NCBI GenBank assembly: GCA_037974965.1
Contig: JBBPFI010000006.1
Span: 186,001-250,000, forward strand
Source of the DNA: Dacryopinax spathularia
Taxonomy: Eukaryota > Basidiomycota > Dacrymycetes > Dacrymycetales > Dacrymycetaceae
Direction of reading: 5' to 3'
DNA length: 64,000 nucleotides
Below the pieces are notes generated by a model, which was given only the letters and a program-made list of their open reading frames with translations, was not told the origin of the DNA and did not search any database. The position numbers and the translations under genes were made by a program. This document shows, piece after piece, positions 21,402 through 32,850 of the stretch. Within the stretch, counting starts at the first letter, position 1. Each line of letters begins with the position of its first letter.

Positions 21402-23024
21402 ATGTCCCTCCCAACGCGCAAGATCGGTAATGACTCCGTGCCCATCCCTGGATTGGGGACGATGGGCATGTCCTTCTCCTACGCGACAGCGCATAACGAG
21501 GCGAACAACCTCGCCGTCTTGAAGGCGGCTCATGAGCTGGGTTGCAGGCTGTGGGATACGGTATGCCTACCCGCTCTTTCCGATCCGGCATGGTGTGCTG
21601 ATGTAGGATGTTCGCATATAGGCGGATATCTATGGAGACCACTTCATGGGCGAGAACGAGCAGCTGCTCGCAAAGGCTTTCAAGGCCGGCGTGCCCAGGA
21701 AAGACATCTTCCTTTGTACGTCTCCTCTTCCCCCCCCCCCCTCCCCCCCCCTTTCCACTTTCCCCCCATTCTTTGCTTCGAGTTAGTCAGAGGGACAGCA
21801 CGGCTGACGGGCCCGCAGGCTCCAAGTTCGGCAACTACCGTGGCCCGAACGACGAGCGCGCCGTGATCGGTACTCCCGAGTACGTCCATTCCGCAATCGA
21901 GAAGACACTCAAGAACCTCGAGGTGGACCATCTGGACCTGTACTACCAGCATCGGTGCGTCCTCCTCCTACTCTTTCTGCCGCTGAGGCACAGCACCGAG
22001 TACAGAACCTGATAAGAGCATAGGGTGGACAAGAACACGCCGATTGAGGAGACTGTCAAGGCTATGAAAGAGCTCAAGGACGCTGGGAAGATCCGGTACG
22101 CCCTCCCGCCTCCCTTTCTCCCTCTGCCGCATATAGCTGACACTCCCTGCTCGCCCGGCTTCGTAGGTACATCGGCCTCTCGGAATGTTCCGCCCAGACC
22201 CTCCGCCGAGCCTGCAAAGTCGCCAAGGTCGACGCAGTCCAGATCGAGTACTCTCTCTGGGAGACCTCGATCGAGCGGAATGGGATCCTGGATGCGTGCA
22301 AAGAGTTGGGCGTCGCGATTGTCGCTTATTCGCCCCTGGGGAGGGGGCTGCTCAGGTGCGCGGCTTGCTGTCCTGCGCTGATTCGAGTGGGAAGAGGCTG
22401 ATGTATGCGCGTGTATAGCGGGAAGATCAGGAGCAGGAAGGATCTGGAGGGGGATTCGAGGTTGAATCATCCTAGGTGAGCTGGCGTTAGCTCTTAATGT
22501 TTCGAAGCACGCTGACGGAGCGCAGGTTCTCGGAGGAGAACTTCCCGAAGAACTTGCAGGTTCGTCCATCTCGTGCACTTCCTCATTCCCTATACCTCCT
22601 GTTCTCCCGCGACTCCTCTCTCCTTCCCTTCGCTTTCTACCCACCCGTCCTGTCCCCTTCTCCGTATCATACTCAACAGGACTGATCACTCTGACCCTCC
22701 CGCACAGCTCGTCGACGCCCTCATCGACCTAGCCAAAAAGAAAGGCTGCACGCCCTCCCAACTCGCCCTCGCCTGGGTGCACGCCCAATGGGAAGGGATA
22801 ATCGCTATCCCCGGCACGACGCGGCTCGAAGGGCTGAAAGAGAACTTGGCAAGTAACGACGTCAAGTTCACTTCTGAGGAACTGGCCGAGGTCCGACTTC
22901 CCGCCTTCCGCTCTCTTCGTGGGGAGCAGTACTGATGAGAGTGCAGATAAGGAAGATCCTGGATAGCTTCAAGACGGCTGGAGAACGCTATCCGGCATTC
23001 CAGATGGCGGCGCTAGACCAATGA
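21402..23024 (+). CDS. Aldo-keto reductase (YakC-like)
   Basis: NAD(P)H-dependent reductase of carbonyl compounds, cytosolic. Nine exons (21402-21560, 21622-21715, 21819-21954, 22024-22095, 22167-22355, 22419-22475, 22526-22559, 22708-22890, 22947-23024) give 333 aa, the normal family length. Begins [20 protein letters not shown]. The catalytic tetrad is visible: Asp and Tyr in DTADIYG, Lys in FLCSKFGNY, His in [13 protein letters not shown]. Later blocks [47 protein letters not shown] and [16 protein letters not shown] are standard AKR cofactor-site segments. Intron 2 carries C-rich tracts. The natural substrate cannot be told; pyridoxal or alpha-keto substrates are known for relatives. Confidence 0.95.
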
Positions 23025-24511
23025 GTGAGCGACCGAGCCAGCGGGTGCCCTCGACGGGCGAAGTCAAGCCCCGTTCCGAGCAGGGGTTTGATAGGGCTCA
23101 TCGGGCATGACACGTTTGTGAGGCGTGGAGAGAGTGATACGGGATCCCTTCGGGGCATGTGCGCTGTGTAGCGAGTGATCTTTGTAGGGTTATGAGATGA
23201 AATGAGAAGCGTGAGATCAAGCAAATCAAGCAGTTAGGAGGAATCATCTCCGCCATACTGTACCTTGTGCAGACCTATCTGTCCGGACGTGTGGGCACTT
23301 CCTTCTCACGCGAATCCTTCCGTCCGAGATTTGTGCGAGCTGTGGTCAGTGCCTTTCGGTTCGTTCCCTTCTTTCTCGTTCAGCCCACCACAGCCAGTGC
23401 GCGATGGACGACCATGCTACTACGTAGGAGGACAATCTTCCCAATACGCTCTCTGTCAGGTTGAGCAGCGCACCACGGATAGCTGGCAGCTCATACTGTA
23501 TTATCACATCTCATCATCTCATCACACCTCATCATCTCACGCCAACAACCCATCAACATCCCAACGAAAAATCGCAACTCGGGGAAAAAGAAGTGTTCCA
23601 AGATCTTATCAATATTGTCATCATGCCGAACCCCCATCCTCTCCACCCCTTCTATCATCACAATCAGACGAAAATCGATGTCTCATTCATCATGGGCATG
23701 GAGAGAACACAGCCCTGACCCCGCCAACACTTCCTACTGTAGGGTTAACGTAGTTGACAGCGTGTGGGTCTGAGCACCAGTTCGGATGCTTGCTCGCCCT
23801 CTGAAATCGTAGACCACTGTCTGGAAAGACAGACCAGTGGGGACGAGGAGGGACGGAGATGGAGAGGCGACTGCGAGCGGTGCACCTTTCGTCCTGGGGG
23901 TTGCTGCGCGACCGGCGCTCCGTGCCGTAATCCGAAGCTTCTGTTTTCTCAACACTGCAATCAGTGGCTGTACGCTTCGCTTCCGGCTTCCGGTGCTTCC
24001 GGTCTATCTGATGGTCAGTACTGAAGTACTTCGCACGGCCTCCGGCAGCGATGTGCCGATAGATCCACGCACCGAAGGGCGAAGGATCGCAGCGCCAAAA
24101 AGGGAGTCATCTTGCCCTTTTCCCAGCCTCGACTGATCCGGCCGCCTTTTCCTCCTTCCGACGAGGGGTCTGACCCCTTCTTTCGCGGGGAGATCGGCCC
24201 AATTCCCAAGGGTCACCAAGGGTCCCAAGGGGTCTCCTACTGTGTTCGGCAGGTTGCTCGGCTTCTTTCTGATGGTCTGCTATTTGACTCTTCTTGTTGA
24301 TGGATGGATGGGAAGGCTGTGGGGGATGTGACTGCGCTGCGCTGCCGTGCATTGGGACAAGAATAGAACGGGGATGATGAGGTTGAGAGTCTAATGCTGA
24401 GGGGTTTAAATTGCCCACTTTGCACGAACAGTCTCCATCACTATTCCAACTCCTCCTCGCCTGCTTGGTTATCCACCAGCTGCAAGTTCCACTTTCTGCA
24501 CCCCGTCAAAG
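23025..24511. other. Intergenic region with (TCATC)-rich tract
   Basis: 1.5 kb. A low-complexity TCATC/TCACC stretch lies at about 23505-23545. No conserved exon was recognised on either strand. Confidence 0.45.
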
Positions 24512-25714
24512 ATGTCCGCCGCAGGCTCCGGCTCACTCGCCTCCCGCCTCCCAGCGATCAGCGGCGGGATCCCCACCTCGTCCGACTTTGCCCCCTCGAT
24601 CCTCTTCACCGTCCTCTACGCCCTCCTCATCCCCCTCCTCTTCTACCGCGCAATCCAATACGCCCGCCCCCTCTCGCTCGTCTTCTCCACCGTCCGGCTC
24701 TCCCTGTTTACAGGGATAAGAATAGCGACATTCATCATCCGCGCTGTGGAGGCTCACCAAGCCGCGAACGGGTTGGAGAGCCCGGAGATTGGACCTTTTG
24801 TGGCGGAACAGGTGTTTTTGGGGATTGGGTTTATAGTGCTTGCGACGACGCTTGTGAGCCTTGTGGTGGCGCATTTGAAGAGGGACGATGTGCCGAGGAC
24901 GCAGGAACAGATGGGGCTGCCGCAGCAGATGGGGCTGGTCGAACGGGTCATGCAGGTCGGGTTGCTTGTAGCGGTGTACGTCCTCTCCGTCTCTTCGTCC
25001 CTTCCCTCTCACTCTCCTCGTCTGCTGTCTCTTCCCTCTCTCTTTCCCCTCTCTTCCCTCTCTCTCCCTCCCTCTCCCGCTTCTCTCCCTCCCTCTCCCG
25101 CTCTCTCCCTTCTCCACCCCTCTCTCCCTCTTCTCTGCCTTCCCGTATCCCCTGACTGACAACCCCCCAGCATCCTAGGAATAATAGCCGGAACGCAATA
25201 CAGCTCCGCCCTCACCTCCCCCCCCACAGCCAGCCAAACAAAGACCGAACGTCTCGCCTCATCCGCCCTAACCCTAGCCGCAATGGCCCTCGCCTCGCTC
25301 CTCTCCCTCTACCTATTCATCTCCCACCCTCAGCTCCCTCGTCGTTCTTCCCTCTACCTCGCCTTGACGGCCCTGTTGACGCTGGTTATTCCCGCGTATA
25401 GGATCTCGACGCTTACGGGGAGTAATGCGTCCCCGACACTGGCGGACTTGGTTAGTACGAAGACGAAGGTCGAGTTCTGGATCTTGCAGGTAGCGCTGGA
25501 GTGGGTGGTGTTGGGGTTGTTGTTGGGGGTGGATATGAGGGTTTGGTTTGGAGCGGGGGGGGAGGAGGCGAGGCGCCATATGGGGGGGAAGGGGCAGGGT
25601 GCGGCGTATGGGAATGGGGGAGGGAATATGGGACAGATGGAAATGGCTGGGAGGGGAAGGGAGGGAGAGGGACAGCAGTGGGTGGGACCTGCTCCTGCTC
25701 AGGGTGAGCAATGA
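24512..25714 (+). CDS. Predicted 7-TM fungal protein (DUF7702-like), copy 1
   Basis: Function unknown. Exons 24512-24975 and 25171-25714 give 335 aa. Seven hydrophobic segments are visible, with the paralogue-conserved motifs PAISGGIPT-x-DFAPSI near the N-terminus, RIATFIIRAVEAH, AEQVFLGIGFIVLA, and near the end VIPAYRIST followed by LQVALEWVVLGLLLGVDMRVWF. The C-tail is Gly-rich and probably cytosolic. The single intron is in phase 2 after ..LLVAV, the same place as in the two paralogues at 29096-30132 and 34098-35139. I assign DUF7702 from memory of the family pattern, not from a search. Confidence 0.8.
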
Positions 25715-27316
25715 TAGCGCGGAAGGTTGGACGAGGAAAGCCGGTGGGAGAGAAGGCGGATGGAAGGATGAACGGATCGGCGCGCGGGTTGGATCTTGAT
25801 CGCGTTTTTTGGAGGGATGTGTGTTTATAGACCTTCCGACGCTCCGTCCTGTAGCTATATATAATTTGCTCTTTTCCGCTTGGCCTGATGCGTGCCACCC
25901 ATCCCTGTCCCTCGAGTTTTGTCCCCGAAAACGACGTTCACACAGAAGTCAAATACAGTACCCCAATCAGCACATGCTCTGCTCGGACTCTCTGCAACCC
26001 AGCCCAGGTTCAGGCAGAGACTCAGAGTGTGGACCCCAGCGGTCGTATGAGCCGCCACGGGCTCCTTCGGCTCGTGGCCGGTACGCGTGGGATCGAGCTC
26101 GAGCTCTCACAAGGGGTTAGTGCCACATCGTCCGGAGGGGCAGCGATCTTCTGCCAGTGGGCCCAAGTGCTGACTTGTTTGCCGGTCACCGCTTCTGCAG
26201 CTCTTTGTGCAGTCCCGGGGCACGTCGACTGCTCTAGAGGTACTGTATGTGATAACGAATCTAGCTGGCGTGCCCCTCAGTTCCGCTGATAGATCTTGGC
26301 GAACACCATTTCTCTTCGCTATGAATCTTCAAGTACCTAATGCGACAGATAACGAGGGAATGTGTGCTACTGTATGACGACGCGCCTGCCCGAGTAGAAA
26401 GAAGCTGACTTCATTGATGATGCGCCGACTCGCGAGCGGTCACTTGTCAGTCTAGGCCATAACTTCCATAAGTTGTCGCTGCTCCAAGCGATCAGTGGGA
26501 GTACGAGCGGCGAGAAGCGTTTGTGTGGCGCCAAGTCCTGTACGCCTAACTTATGCGAGCGGTACCAAATAAAGGCAGGTAAAAAGCAGGTGAGAATCCA
26601 GCCAATCTGGAAGGGCCCGATCTGGGCCAGATTCGTGATCAACGACGAGCGGAGGCACCTGAAAGCGGTGCTGTGCTGACGGGGAGCCACCGCTTCGGGA
26701 AGCGTCCGATTCTGAGAGAGTGCCGGGTCGAAAATAGGCGCATGAGGAAAAGAAGGAGGGAGGCAGGAGGCAGAAGCGGAAGAAGCCAAAATTATGACGC
26801 GCCGTCGACGTCTTGTTTCCAACTCCTCTCCTCGCCATTTCCAGACTCACCAGAGACCGCCTTCTCGCCTCCTCGCCTGCTCACCCACTGCAACATGCCG
26901 CAAACCTGTAGCGTCAGACAAAACTTGTCGCTTACCTATTTTCTTCTCTCGCCTCTTTCTATCGGATTCCGCCATCTGGATAAGAGTCGGATGACCAGTC
27001 ACCAGTCTGGGCCTCCACGCCCCCACAACATCGGAATCTCGTCATCATCCTTTGCGTCATGAACTTCGACCAACGCGTAAGACTGATAGAATGGCTGGGG
27101 TAAAGAAGGCAAATCCTGCGTTCAGAGTCGGTTTCGGAAGCCGGCAATGCGTCATCGGCAAGTATGATGTTGGTCGTCTTCCCTCGCTTTGGACATGAGG
27201 AATTCCATATAAGCCTCGCCTAGCTCGAGCAAGACGAACTAGCAACGTCTCTCGCCTTGCCCTTCTCGCCTCGCCTCACCTCACCCTCAGCAAATCGCCC
27301 TACCAAGAAAGCAGCA
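25715..27316. other. Intergenic region, promoter of opsin-related gene 2
   Basis: 1.6 kb. A TATA-like TATAAG at 27208-27213 lies about 105 bp before the next start. No coding exon was recognised. Confidence 0.45.
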
Positions 27317-28400
27317 ATGGTGCGCGGAAACGGCGCTCTCCTGACCAATCCGCCCAACAGCGGGATCGACATCAACACGCACGGCTCCGACTGGCTCTGG
27401 GCAGTCTTCGCCGTCTTCCTCCTCACCGACCTTCTCGTGGTCGCATGGACGCTCACGCGCGCGCGCGGGCATCGTGCGTTCCATATTATCGCTATTGCGA
27501 TTCTTACCGTTGGGACTATTGCCTATTTCTCTATGGCGTCTGATCTTGGCTCTACTCCTGTGATGGCGGAGTTCTATGGCCGCCATCATCAGAACTATGC
27601 TGGTGTTCCTGCAACCCGTGCCATCTGGGTGAGCTACAACTCCGTTCACAAGTGATTGTCAGAAACTGACTCGCAAACAAGTGGGTGCGCTACATAATGT
27701 GGACGATCTGTGCCCCGCTCCTGGTGCTCGACGTCCTGCTCGCCTCCGCCCTCCCAGTGTCCGACATCTTCGGCGCGATGTTCATGATCGTCGTTGCTGT
27801 CGTCTGCGGCCTAGTGGGCGCACTTACCGCCACCTCCTACAAATGGGGCTTCTACGCATTCGGAATCGCCGCTATCGTCTATGTCGTCTATGTCCTGCTT
27901 GGGCCTGGACGGACGTCGTCTGGGTACTATCACGGCCGTGACGTGGGCACAATCCACACTCGTGGTGGTGCGTCTCTTCCCATCCTCCTCCGCCTCCCCC
28001 TTCCTAACCTTTTTCCCCCTTTCCTACAGCGGCCTACCTCTCATTCTTCTGGCTCCTCCTGTACCCCATCTCCTGGGGTCTCTCAGAGGGCGGAAACGTA
28101 ATAACCTCCAACAGCGAAATGGTCTTCTACGGCATCCTCGACATCCTCACCATGCCTCTCTGGCTCCTCCTCCACTTGTTCCAGCTGAGGACGATCGACC
28201 ATACCAGGTTTGGGATGACGGGGAGCGGGATTGGAGGTGTGCACCAGCCGTACGTGGGCGGCGGGGGGGAGAAGGGCGCGCTGGGGTCGGGGGCGCCGGC
28301 ACCGGGTAACGCTGTGAATGCTGGCAATGCGGGTTATGCGGGGAATGATGCCGCGTACAATACCGCCGGAGCCGGCAGGCCCGTTGCGCCTCTTGCCTAA
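27317..28400 (+). CDS. Opsin-related protein 2 (HSP30/YRO2-type), lacks retinal lysine
   Basis: Paralogue of the gene at 19687-20684. Exons 27317-27628, 27682-27967 and 28030-28400 give 322 aa. Exon 1 is 312 nt in both genes, and the DINT(H/N)GSDWLWAVFA, MASDLG-x-TPV and SDIFGAMFMI blocks are shared. Helix C reads RYIMWTICAPLLVLD: the D85 position is Met110 and the D96 position is Asp121. Helix G has ILDILTMP, so Asp237 is kept and Met241 replaces the retinal Lys. The C-tail is longer than in copy 1, with an Asn/Ala/Gly-rich stretch (NAVNAGNAGYAGNDA). Likely plasma-membrane stress protein, not a retinal pump. Confidence 0.92.
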
Positions 28401-29095
28401 GCGTCTCGCCCTAATCCCCACCCAACTGCACTCTTCAAACCGACCAACCAACCAACCTCCTCACCACTGGGACCCAGCACACGTCATGGGCCGATACACG
28501 TCGCCTGATGCCCTCGCACGCCTTACGATCCGCAGTTATAATAGCAGCCCATCTTGAGGCTGCCAATCCCCTTTCTTTATGCTTGCAAATGCCTTGTAGC
28601 CGTAGCGCAGTAGTATATAGACGACGAACAGAGATGCCTTTTTATATCTTACATCCTGCGTGAGCCTGGATTTGAAGACTCAGGAGTGCGCTTCGCCTAA
28701 GTGTGCCAGAAATCTGTTGAGTGAGTTACTTCGTGTGGAAGTCTGAAGCAAGGAAATGTTTTTCAGACGAACCCGACGAATTGGAGCGATAAGGGACAAC
28801 GGCTGAGTATTTTGCAAACTGAAGAAGATGCATAGTACTCTTTTGCTCGCGCTGATGAAACATCAATTGCGGGCCTGTTCGACGAACGAGATGACCCAGA
28901 AGATATTCATAGATATCGATAACGTAACTTACGCGCCAAGCCCAAGTCTACAAGTACATCCAATATTGGCTTGGCAGGGTCTTTGCCGATGCGGAAAGGC
29001 CAGCCCAAAGCGTTGACCAGCCACCTGACCGGGGTCCGTTCTATACCAGCCCTGCGCGCAACCAGAGAGAAACGAAAGAGGGAGACACGACCGGG
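28401..29095. other. Convergent 3' intergenic region
   Basis: 695 bp between convergent stops of opsin-related gene 2 and DUF7702-like copy 2. Nothing was recognised beyond the 3' UTRs. Confidence 0.5.
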
Positions 29096-30132
29096 CTAGA
29101 CATAGGTGCCCTCGTTCTTTGCCCCGAGGGCGAGTTGCTCGCCGTTCCCTGCATATGGCGGCGGGTAGGCTTGCACAGGTGCAGCGCGAGCGCCGGTACC
29201 GAGCATCATCTGAGCCCTCTCGCCACCAGCGAAGAACCAGACCCTCGTGTCGACCAGCACGAGCGCAACGGAGACGAGCCACTCCATCGCCCCCTGCAGC
29301 ACGTAGAACTTGACCTGCGTGCTCGTACTGATCAGCGCGGAGAGGCTCGGGTCGGCCGTGACGCTCGACAAGCGGTAAGCGGGGATGATGACGAGGATAC
29401 AGCTGACGGCGAGGAGGTAGAGCGTGCGGAGGATGCCGATGTGCGGGTGGGTGACGAGCAGGAGGAGGGAGACGAGGATCAGAAGGCCGCAGACTGCGAG
29501 ACAGAGCGCGACGGAGACGACGCGCAGGGTTTGGACTTGGGAGGCGGTCGAGGCGTTATTGATCGCGCCTGAGTATTGGGCGGCAGCGGCGATACCAAGA
29601 GCACTAGTTTGAACGTCAGTATCTGATAAAGCTTCAAGCGGTCGATCACAACGCACACTGCGACGATCAGAGCCAGATGCATGATCCTGACAATCCGCTC
29701 CAAGCTGAACCTGCCCTCCGGCAGCGCCCAACGCGTCTCAGCTGCAGGTGGCACATCCGTCCTCCAAATATGGCTCTTGAGGAGCTCGATCATCAGATCG
29801 GCCAATACGATGAACCCGATCCCGAGCAGCACCTGCTCGGCGATGAACACGCTCAGATTTGGTACAGGGTTGTTCGGCAGGCTCGCGTTGTGTGCCTCGC
29901 TCGCTCGGAGACCGAAGGTCGCTATACGCATCGCGACGAATAGGGTGAGCCGGATGAACGTCCACATAAGCCGGGCTGGGTGACGGTAGGTGTATGTCCG
30001 CCAGATGCATACGGGCAAGAGAAGGCCATAGACGACGCAGAAGACGATCGCAGGCGCAAAGTCCGGATGAGTGGGGATACCGCCGCTGATGCTGGGTAGA
30101 GAGCCATAGGAGCTTGAACCGCTTGACGACAT
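29096..30132 (-). CDS. Predicted 7-TM fungal protein (DUF7702-like), copy 2
   Basis: Second paralogue, 327 aa from exons 29657-30132 and 29096-29603. Starts MSSSGSSSYGSLPSISGGIP; conserved blocks are HPDFAPAIVFCVVYGLLLP, YRHPARLMWTFIRLTLFVAM, RIATFGLRASEAH, IAEQVLLGIGFIVLADLMIE, VIIPAYRLSSVTADPSLSAL and LQGAMEWLVSVALVLVDTRV. The tail is short and ends NEGTYV. The intron is phase 2 at the same place as in copy 1. An ATAAAAG-type TATA element lies at 30318-30324 (minus), about 190 bp upstream of the start. Membrane location is predicted; the role is unknown. Confidence 0.8.
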
Positions 30133-30803
30133 GCTTGGTTCAATCGTAGTCGATGGTCGTGTGGACGCTTCTAGTCGATGTGGTCGTCCGCGACAGAGTC
30201 AGGAGACGGGCTGAGATATGGTATGGCAGGAATATGCCTCAGATGGCTGTTTTAGGGGTTGTTGAAGGGCTTGTACGAGATATGCAGTCTGACCAGCCAT
30301 CTCGACCGTTCCAGGGGCTTTTATCCCGCCTCTCGACCTGCCCATTGCCCGCAAACGACGAGGACAATATCACCGCGAGACACGGATGAACCTCATGGTG
30401 AAAGCTCGCAGTGATCCTGTCTCATGGGAAGTTTTCTCTATACAAGAGCCAAGAGTCTAACTGAGCTGTCAGGCTAGTCAAGCAGGCCGAGATCCAGGGC
30501 AGAGAGCAGGAGACAAGAAAGAGTTTCGCTGTCATATGCAACCCAAGTTCCTCTTGCGGGCGGCGGTGCAGTGGCTGAAGTGTCTCAGGGTTCTAGGGGT
30601 CCTTGTCTTTCCGCTTCCGCATCAACATCTACAAACGGGTACGGAGCTTGAGCCGTCGACGTCATGTGCACCGGTCGCGTCTTGCGCCGACCATTATTGT
30701 CAAAAAATTGACACTATAACCTGCATCGCTTCACTAGTCTCACATCCCTGAATAGCGTCATTGTAAAGACCATTGCTGACGTCGGTAGGCAGAGCCTGCG
30801 TGG
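30133..30803. other. Intergenic region, no gene recognised
   Basis: 671 bp between divergent starts of DUF7702-like copy 2 and Cys-rich gene F1. Apart from the TATA-like element at 30318-30324, nothing was recognised. Confidence 0.45.
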
Positions 30804-31097
30804 ATGTGTCGACTGGTGTACTGGAAGCCATGCGAAAACTGCGGCAGCGCCGTGAAGGCCTGTTATCTGCATGTCAGGCGTTGCCCCTTCTTCGAAGAGT
30901 TTAACAGAATGGCAGGAGATGAGGAGCGAGACTCTTGGGGAAGTCGATGGGGGAGGGCCTGCTATCGATCGCAAAGGAGAATTTGGAGATGTATGGAGTG
31001 CCCGGCACCACCGATCTATTGCTTCTTGTGCAAGCCGGTTGTGCTGCCCGAGCATGGTCCCCGTCGACGTCGCACATGGGTACAGCTCGTTGTATAG
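30804..31097 (+). CDS. Small cysteine-rich protein F1 (novel family)
   Basis: 97-aa protein of a family I do not recognise, with five members in this window. Begins MCRLVYWKPCENCG. The first module is C-x2-C-x6-C-x2-H-x3-C-x-F-F (CENC ... CYLHVRRCPFF); the second is C-x9-C-x2-C-x6-C-x2-C, slightly wider than the C-x9-C-x-C-x4-C-x2-C of the others. The nine Cys plus His pattern suggests zinc binding, but no catalytic motif is visible. The C-terminus is Arg-rich. No signal peptide, so probably intracellular. An AG at 30792 (taggcag)  lies 12-13 nt before the ATG, so the intron-to-ATG distance differs from the other copies. This is the most divergent copy. Confidence 0.6.
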   Translation: MCRLVYWKPCENCGSAVKACYLHVRRCPFFEEFNRMAGDEERDSWGSRWGRACYRSQRRIWRCMECPAPPIYCFLCKPVVLPEHGPRRRRTWVQLVV

Positions 31098-31737
31098 TCG
31101 AGTGAGTACTTCTATTTACTTGATTGAGGAGACTTCTGGCTGTACTGATCTTTCGCTCGTTGAGCCATGTCGAAGACGACTGGCCTGCTACAGCATGCTC
31201 GCTTCCACCCTTCGTGCTTGCGTTCTCCGGTGCCGGTGTATCTTCATGCGTCCATTCCTTGTTATCCTCCCCTATGGAGTCCTCCCTGTCAGGAGTTGCT
31301 CGCTCTATCGTGTGAATACGTCTCCACCGATCTGCTGTATTGACATATTTCTGCAACCCCCATCCACATAATCGCCACTGGATCAGGCTGCCTTCTCCTA
31401 TACATGATTCCCTACTAATACCCGCCTTGCTCGCTGCTACTTCCGAACCCTGTTGATAGTCTAAGGTGAGCTTCTCTGATTATCGCACTTGCAGACTGGC
31501 TGACCCGTGGTTTGTGGCAGACATGCCAAATTTTCGGGGTGCGTTGTGCTTGACGACGCACCTTGTCACAATCCCAGGAGCACAGATATATGCGCCCCAG
31601 CTTTCGTCTAGCGACAGCATACCCTGTTCTCCAACGTCCACGACCTGTAACTACACCGTGAGTTTCCTCCCCTCTTCCATTCTCTCTTCACCCAGCACAT
31701 TTCCTGCTGTGAGCCGCATACTCATGATTTAAGGCAG
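31098..31737. other. Upstream and 5' leader region of Cys-rich gene F2
   Basis: 640 bp. A 5' intron seems to end GTTTGTGGCAG at 31520, and a second intron (31658-31737, GTGAGT...GGCAG) ends directly at the ATG of F2. The same arrangement occurs before F3. Nothing else was recognised. Confidence 0.5.
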
Positions 31738-32033
31738 ATGTGCTCACTCGAACCTGCGAAAAATGCGACTACTGCGGGATGATCTTCCGCCACTGCAATC
31801 GCCATGCAGTCGAGCACTGCTCCTACTACTACCTCTTCCAGAAGATGGCAGAAAAAAACGACAAAGTCAGCAAGGCTTGGGCGAAGAAGAAGCAGGAATG
31901 CCTCGCACAGCAGTCGCACTGGAAGGAATGCACTTGCCAGGAAGAGCTCTGCGACGAGTGTAGTACCAGCTTTGAGGTTCTCGAAGCATACCGTGAGGAG
32001 AAGCGCGAGGCTCGTCGTCGTCGTCAGCAGTAA
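31738..32033 (+). CDS. Small cysteine-rich protein F2 (start or frame unresolved)
   Basis: Member of the Cys-rich family. The conserved frame runs from 31740 (LTRTCEKCDYCG) to the stop at 32033. Modules: C-x2-C-x6-C-x2-H-x4-C-x-Y-Y (CDYC ... CNRHAVEHCSYY) and C-x9-C-x-C-x4-C-x2-C (CLAQQ ... CTCQEELCDEC), then a Lys/Arg-rich tail ending RRRRQQ. The ATG at 31738, which sits exactly after an intron as in F3, is in the wrong frame: compared with F3 one base is missing just after ATGTGCT. Either this copy is frameshifted near its start, or translation begins in an upstream exon (for example at ATG 31523). The rest of the frame is intact, which argues for use or a recent loss. Confidence 0.5.
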
Positions 32034-32556
32034 ATCTCCTCCCCGACAACCGGTACGTTAACATGGTACCCATGATCCAGCCCTTCGCTGAACTCTCTGA
32101 TTTAGGCCTCAACGACACAAAACCTCAGCACTGCTCGAACCCGATCTCTTCTCTCCACTTAGTTACGTCCTCGTTCCATCGATCCCACATATTTTTTTCG
32201 CATAATACGAGTTATTCCATTCTCAAGTTCCTATGCATAAGCTCCGAACATTTGCTTATTCCTCAACGGCGAGCGGGACTTGCTCAAGATTGAATCGAGG
32301 TGAGTGGATACAAGCGGGTTGTCGTAACTCTGCTGATTGTGGTTTGTGGCAGATTCAAGAGAAATCTCTAAGGTGGTCTCTGACGCTGAACGACCACCAC
32401 TGTCGCCACAAACCATGCTTAGATACGCTCTGTTCCATATAAGCGCCATTCCCCGATCACAATGGAGCAGGAAGACGTCCTCTTCAAGCCTACCCGATCC
32501 AGGACACCGTAAGCTCTCCCGAACTGGCGTCGGAAGCGAACTAATAGGTATCGCAG
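32034..32556. other. Upstream and 5' leader region of Cys-rich gene F3
   Basis: 523 bp. Contains GTGAGT ... GTTTGTGGCAG (to 32351), matching the leader of F2, and a 48-nt intron at 32509-32556 (GTAAGC...ATCGCAG) that ends at the F3 ATG. An ATG at 32462 would open a different, non-conserved frame. Confidence 0.5.
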
Positions 32557-32850
32557 ATGTGCTTCACCTTCGCCACCATCAAATGCGACTACTGCCGTCT
32601 CCCCTTCGGCACCTGCCACCGTCATAGCGTCACCCACTGCCAGTACTACTACCAATACCGACGAATGGCGCGAACGTCGGATCCGGTAGACGAAGCCTGG
32701 GCGCAGATGCAGCAGACTTGTATCGTGCAGCAACAGATTGGGAAAGAGTGTACTTGCCCGCCGAGTCTCTGTAGGGCATGCGAGTCGAGGGTTCGCGGGA
32801 ATCCAAGGGCGTATGAGGAGTATCTCCTCCGGTCGGGCCGGCGCCGTTAG
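32557..32850 (+). CDS. Small cysteine-rich protein F3 (novel family)
   Basis: 97 aa, the best-preserved member. Begins MCFTFATIKCDYC. Modules: C-x2-C-x6-C-x2-H-x4-C-x-Y-Y (CDYCRLPFGTCHRHSVTHCQ) and C-x9-C-x-C-x4-C-x2-C (CIVQQ ... CTCPPSLCRAC), with an invariant Trp (EAW) and QQ between them. Basic C-terminus. No secretion signal or membrane helix. A 48-nt intron with a CTAAT branch-like site ends directly before the ATG, so the start codon is created in context by splicing of the 5' UTR. F3 and F2 are tandem copies in the same orientation. Function unknown; zinc binding is inferred from the Cys/His spacing. Confidence 0.7.
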   Translation: MCFTFATIKCDYCRLPFGTCHRHSVTHCQYYYQYRRMARTSDPVDEAWAQMQQTCIVQQQIGKECTCPPSLCRACESRVRGNPRAYEEYLLRSGRRR

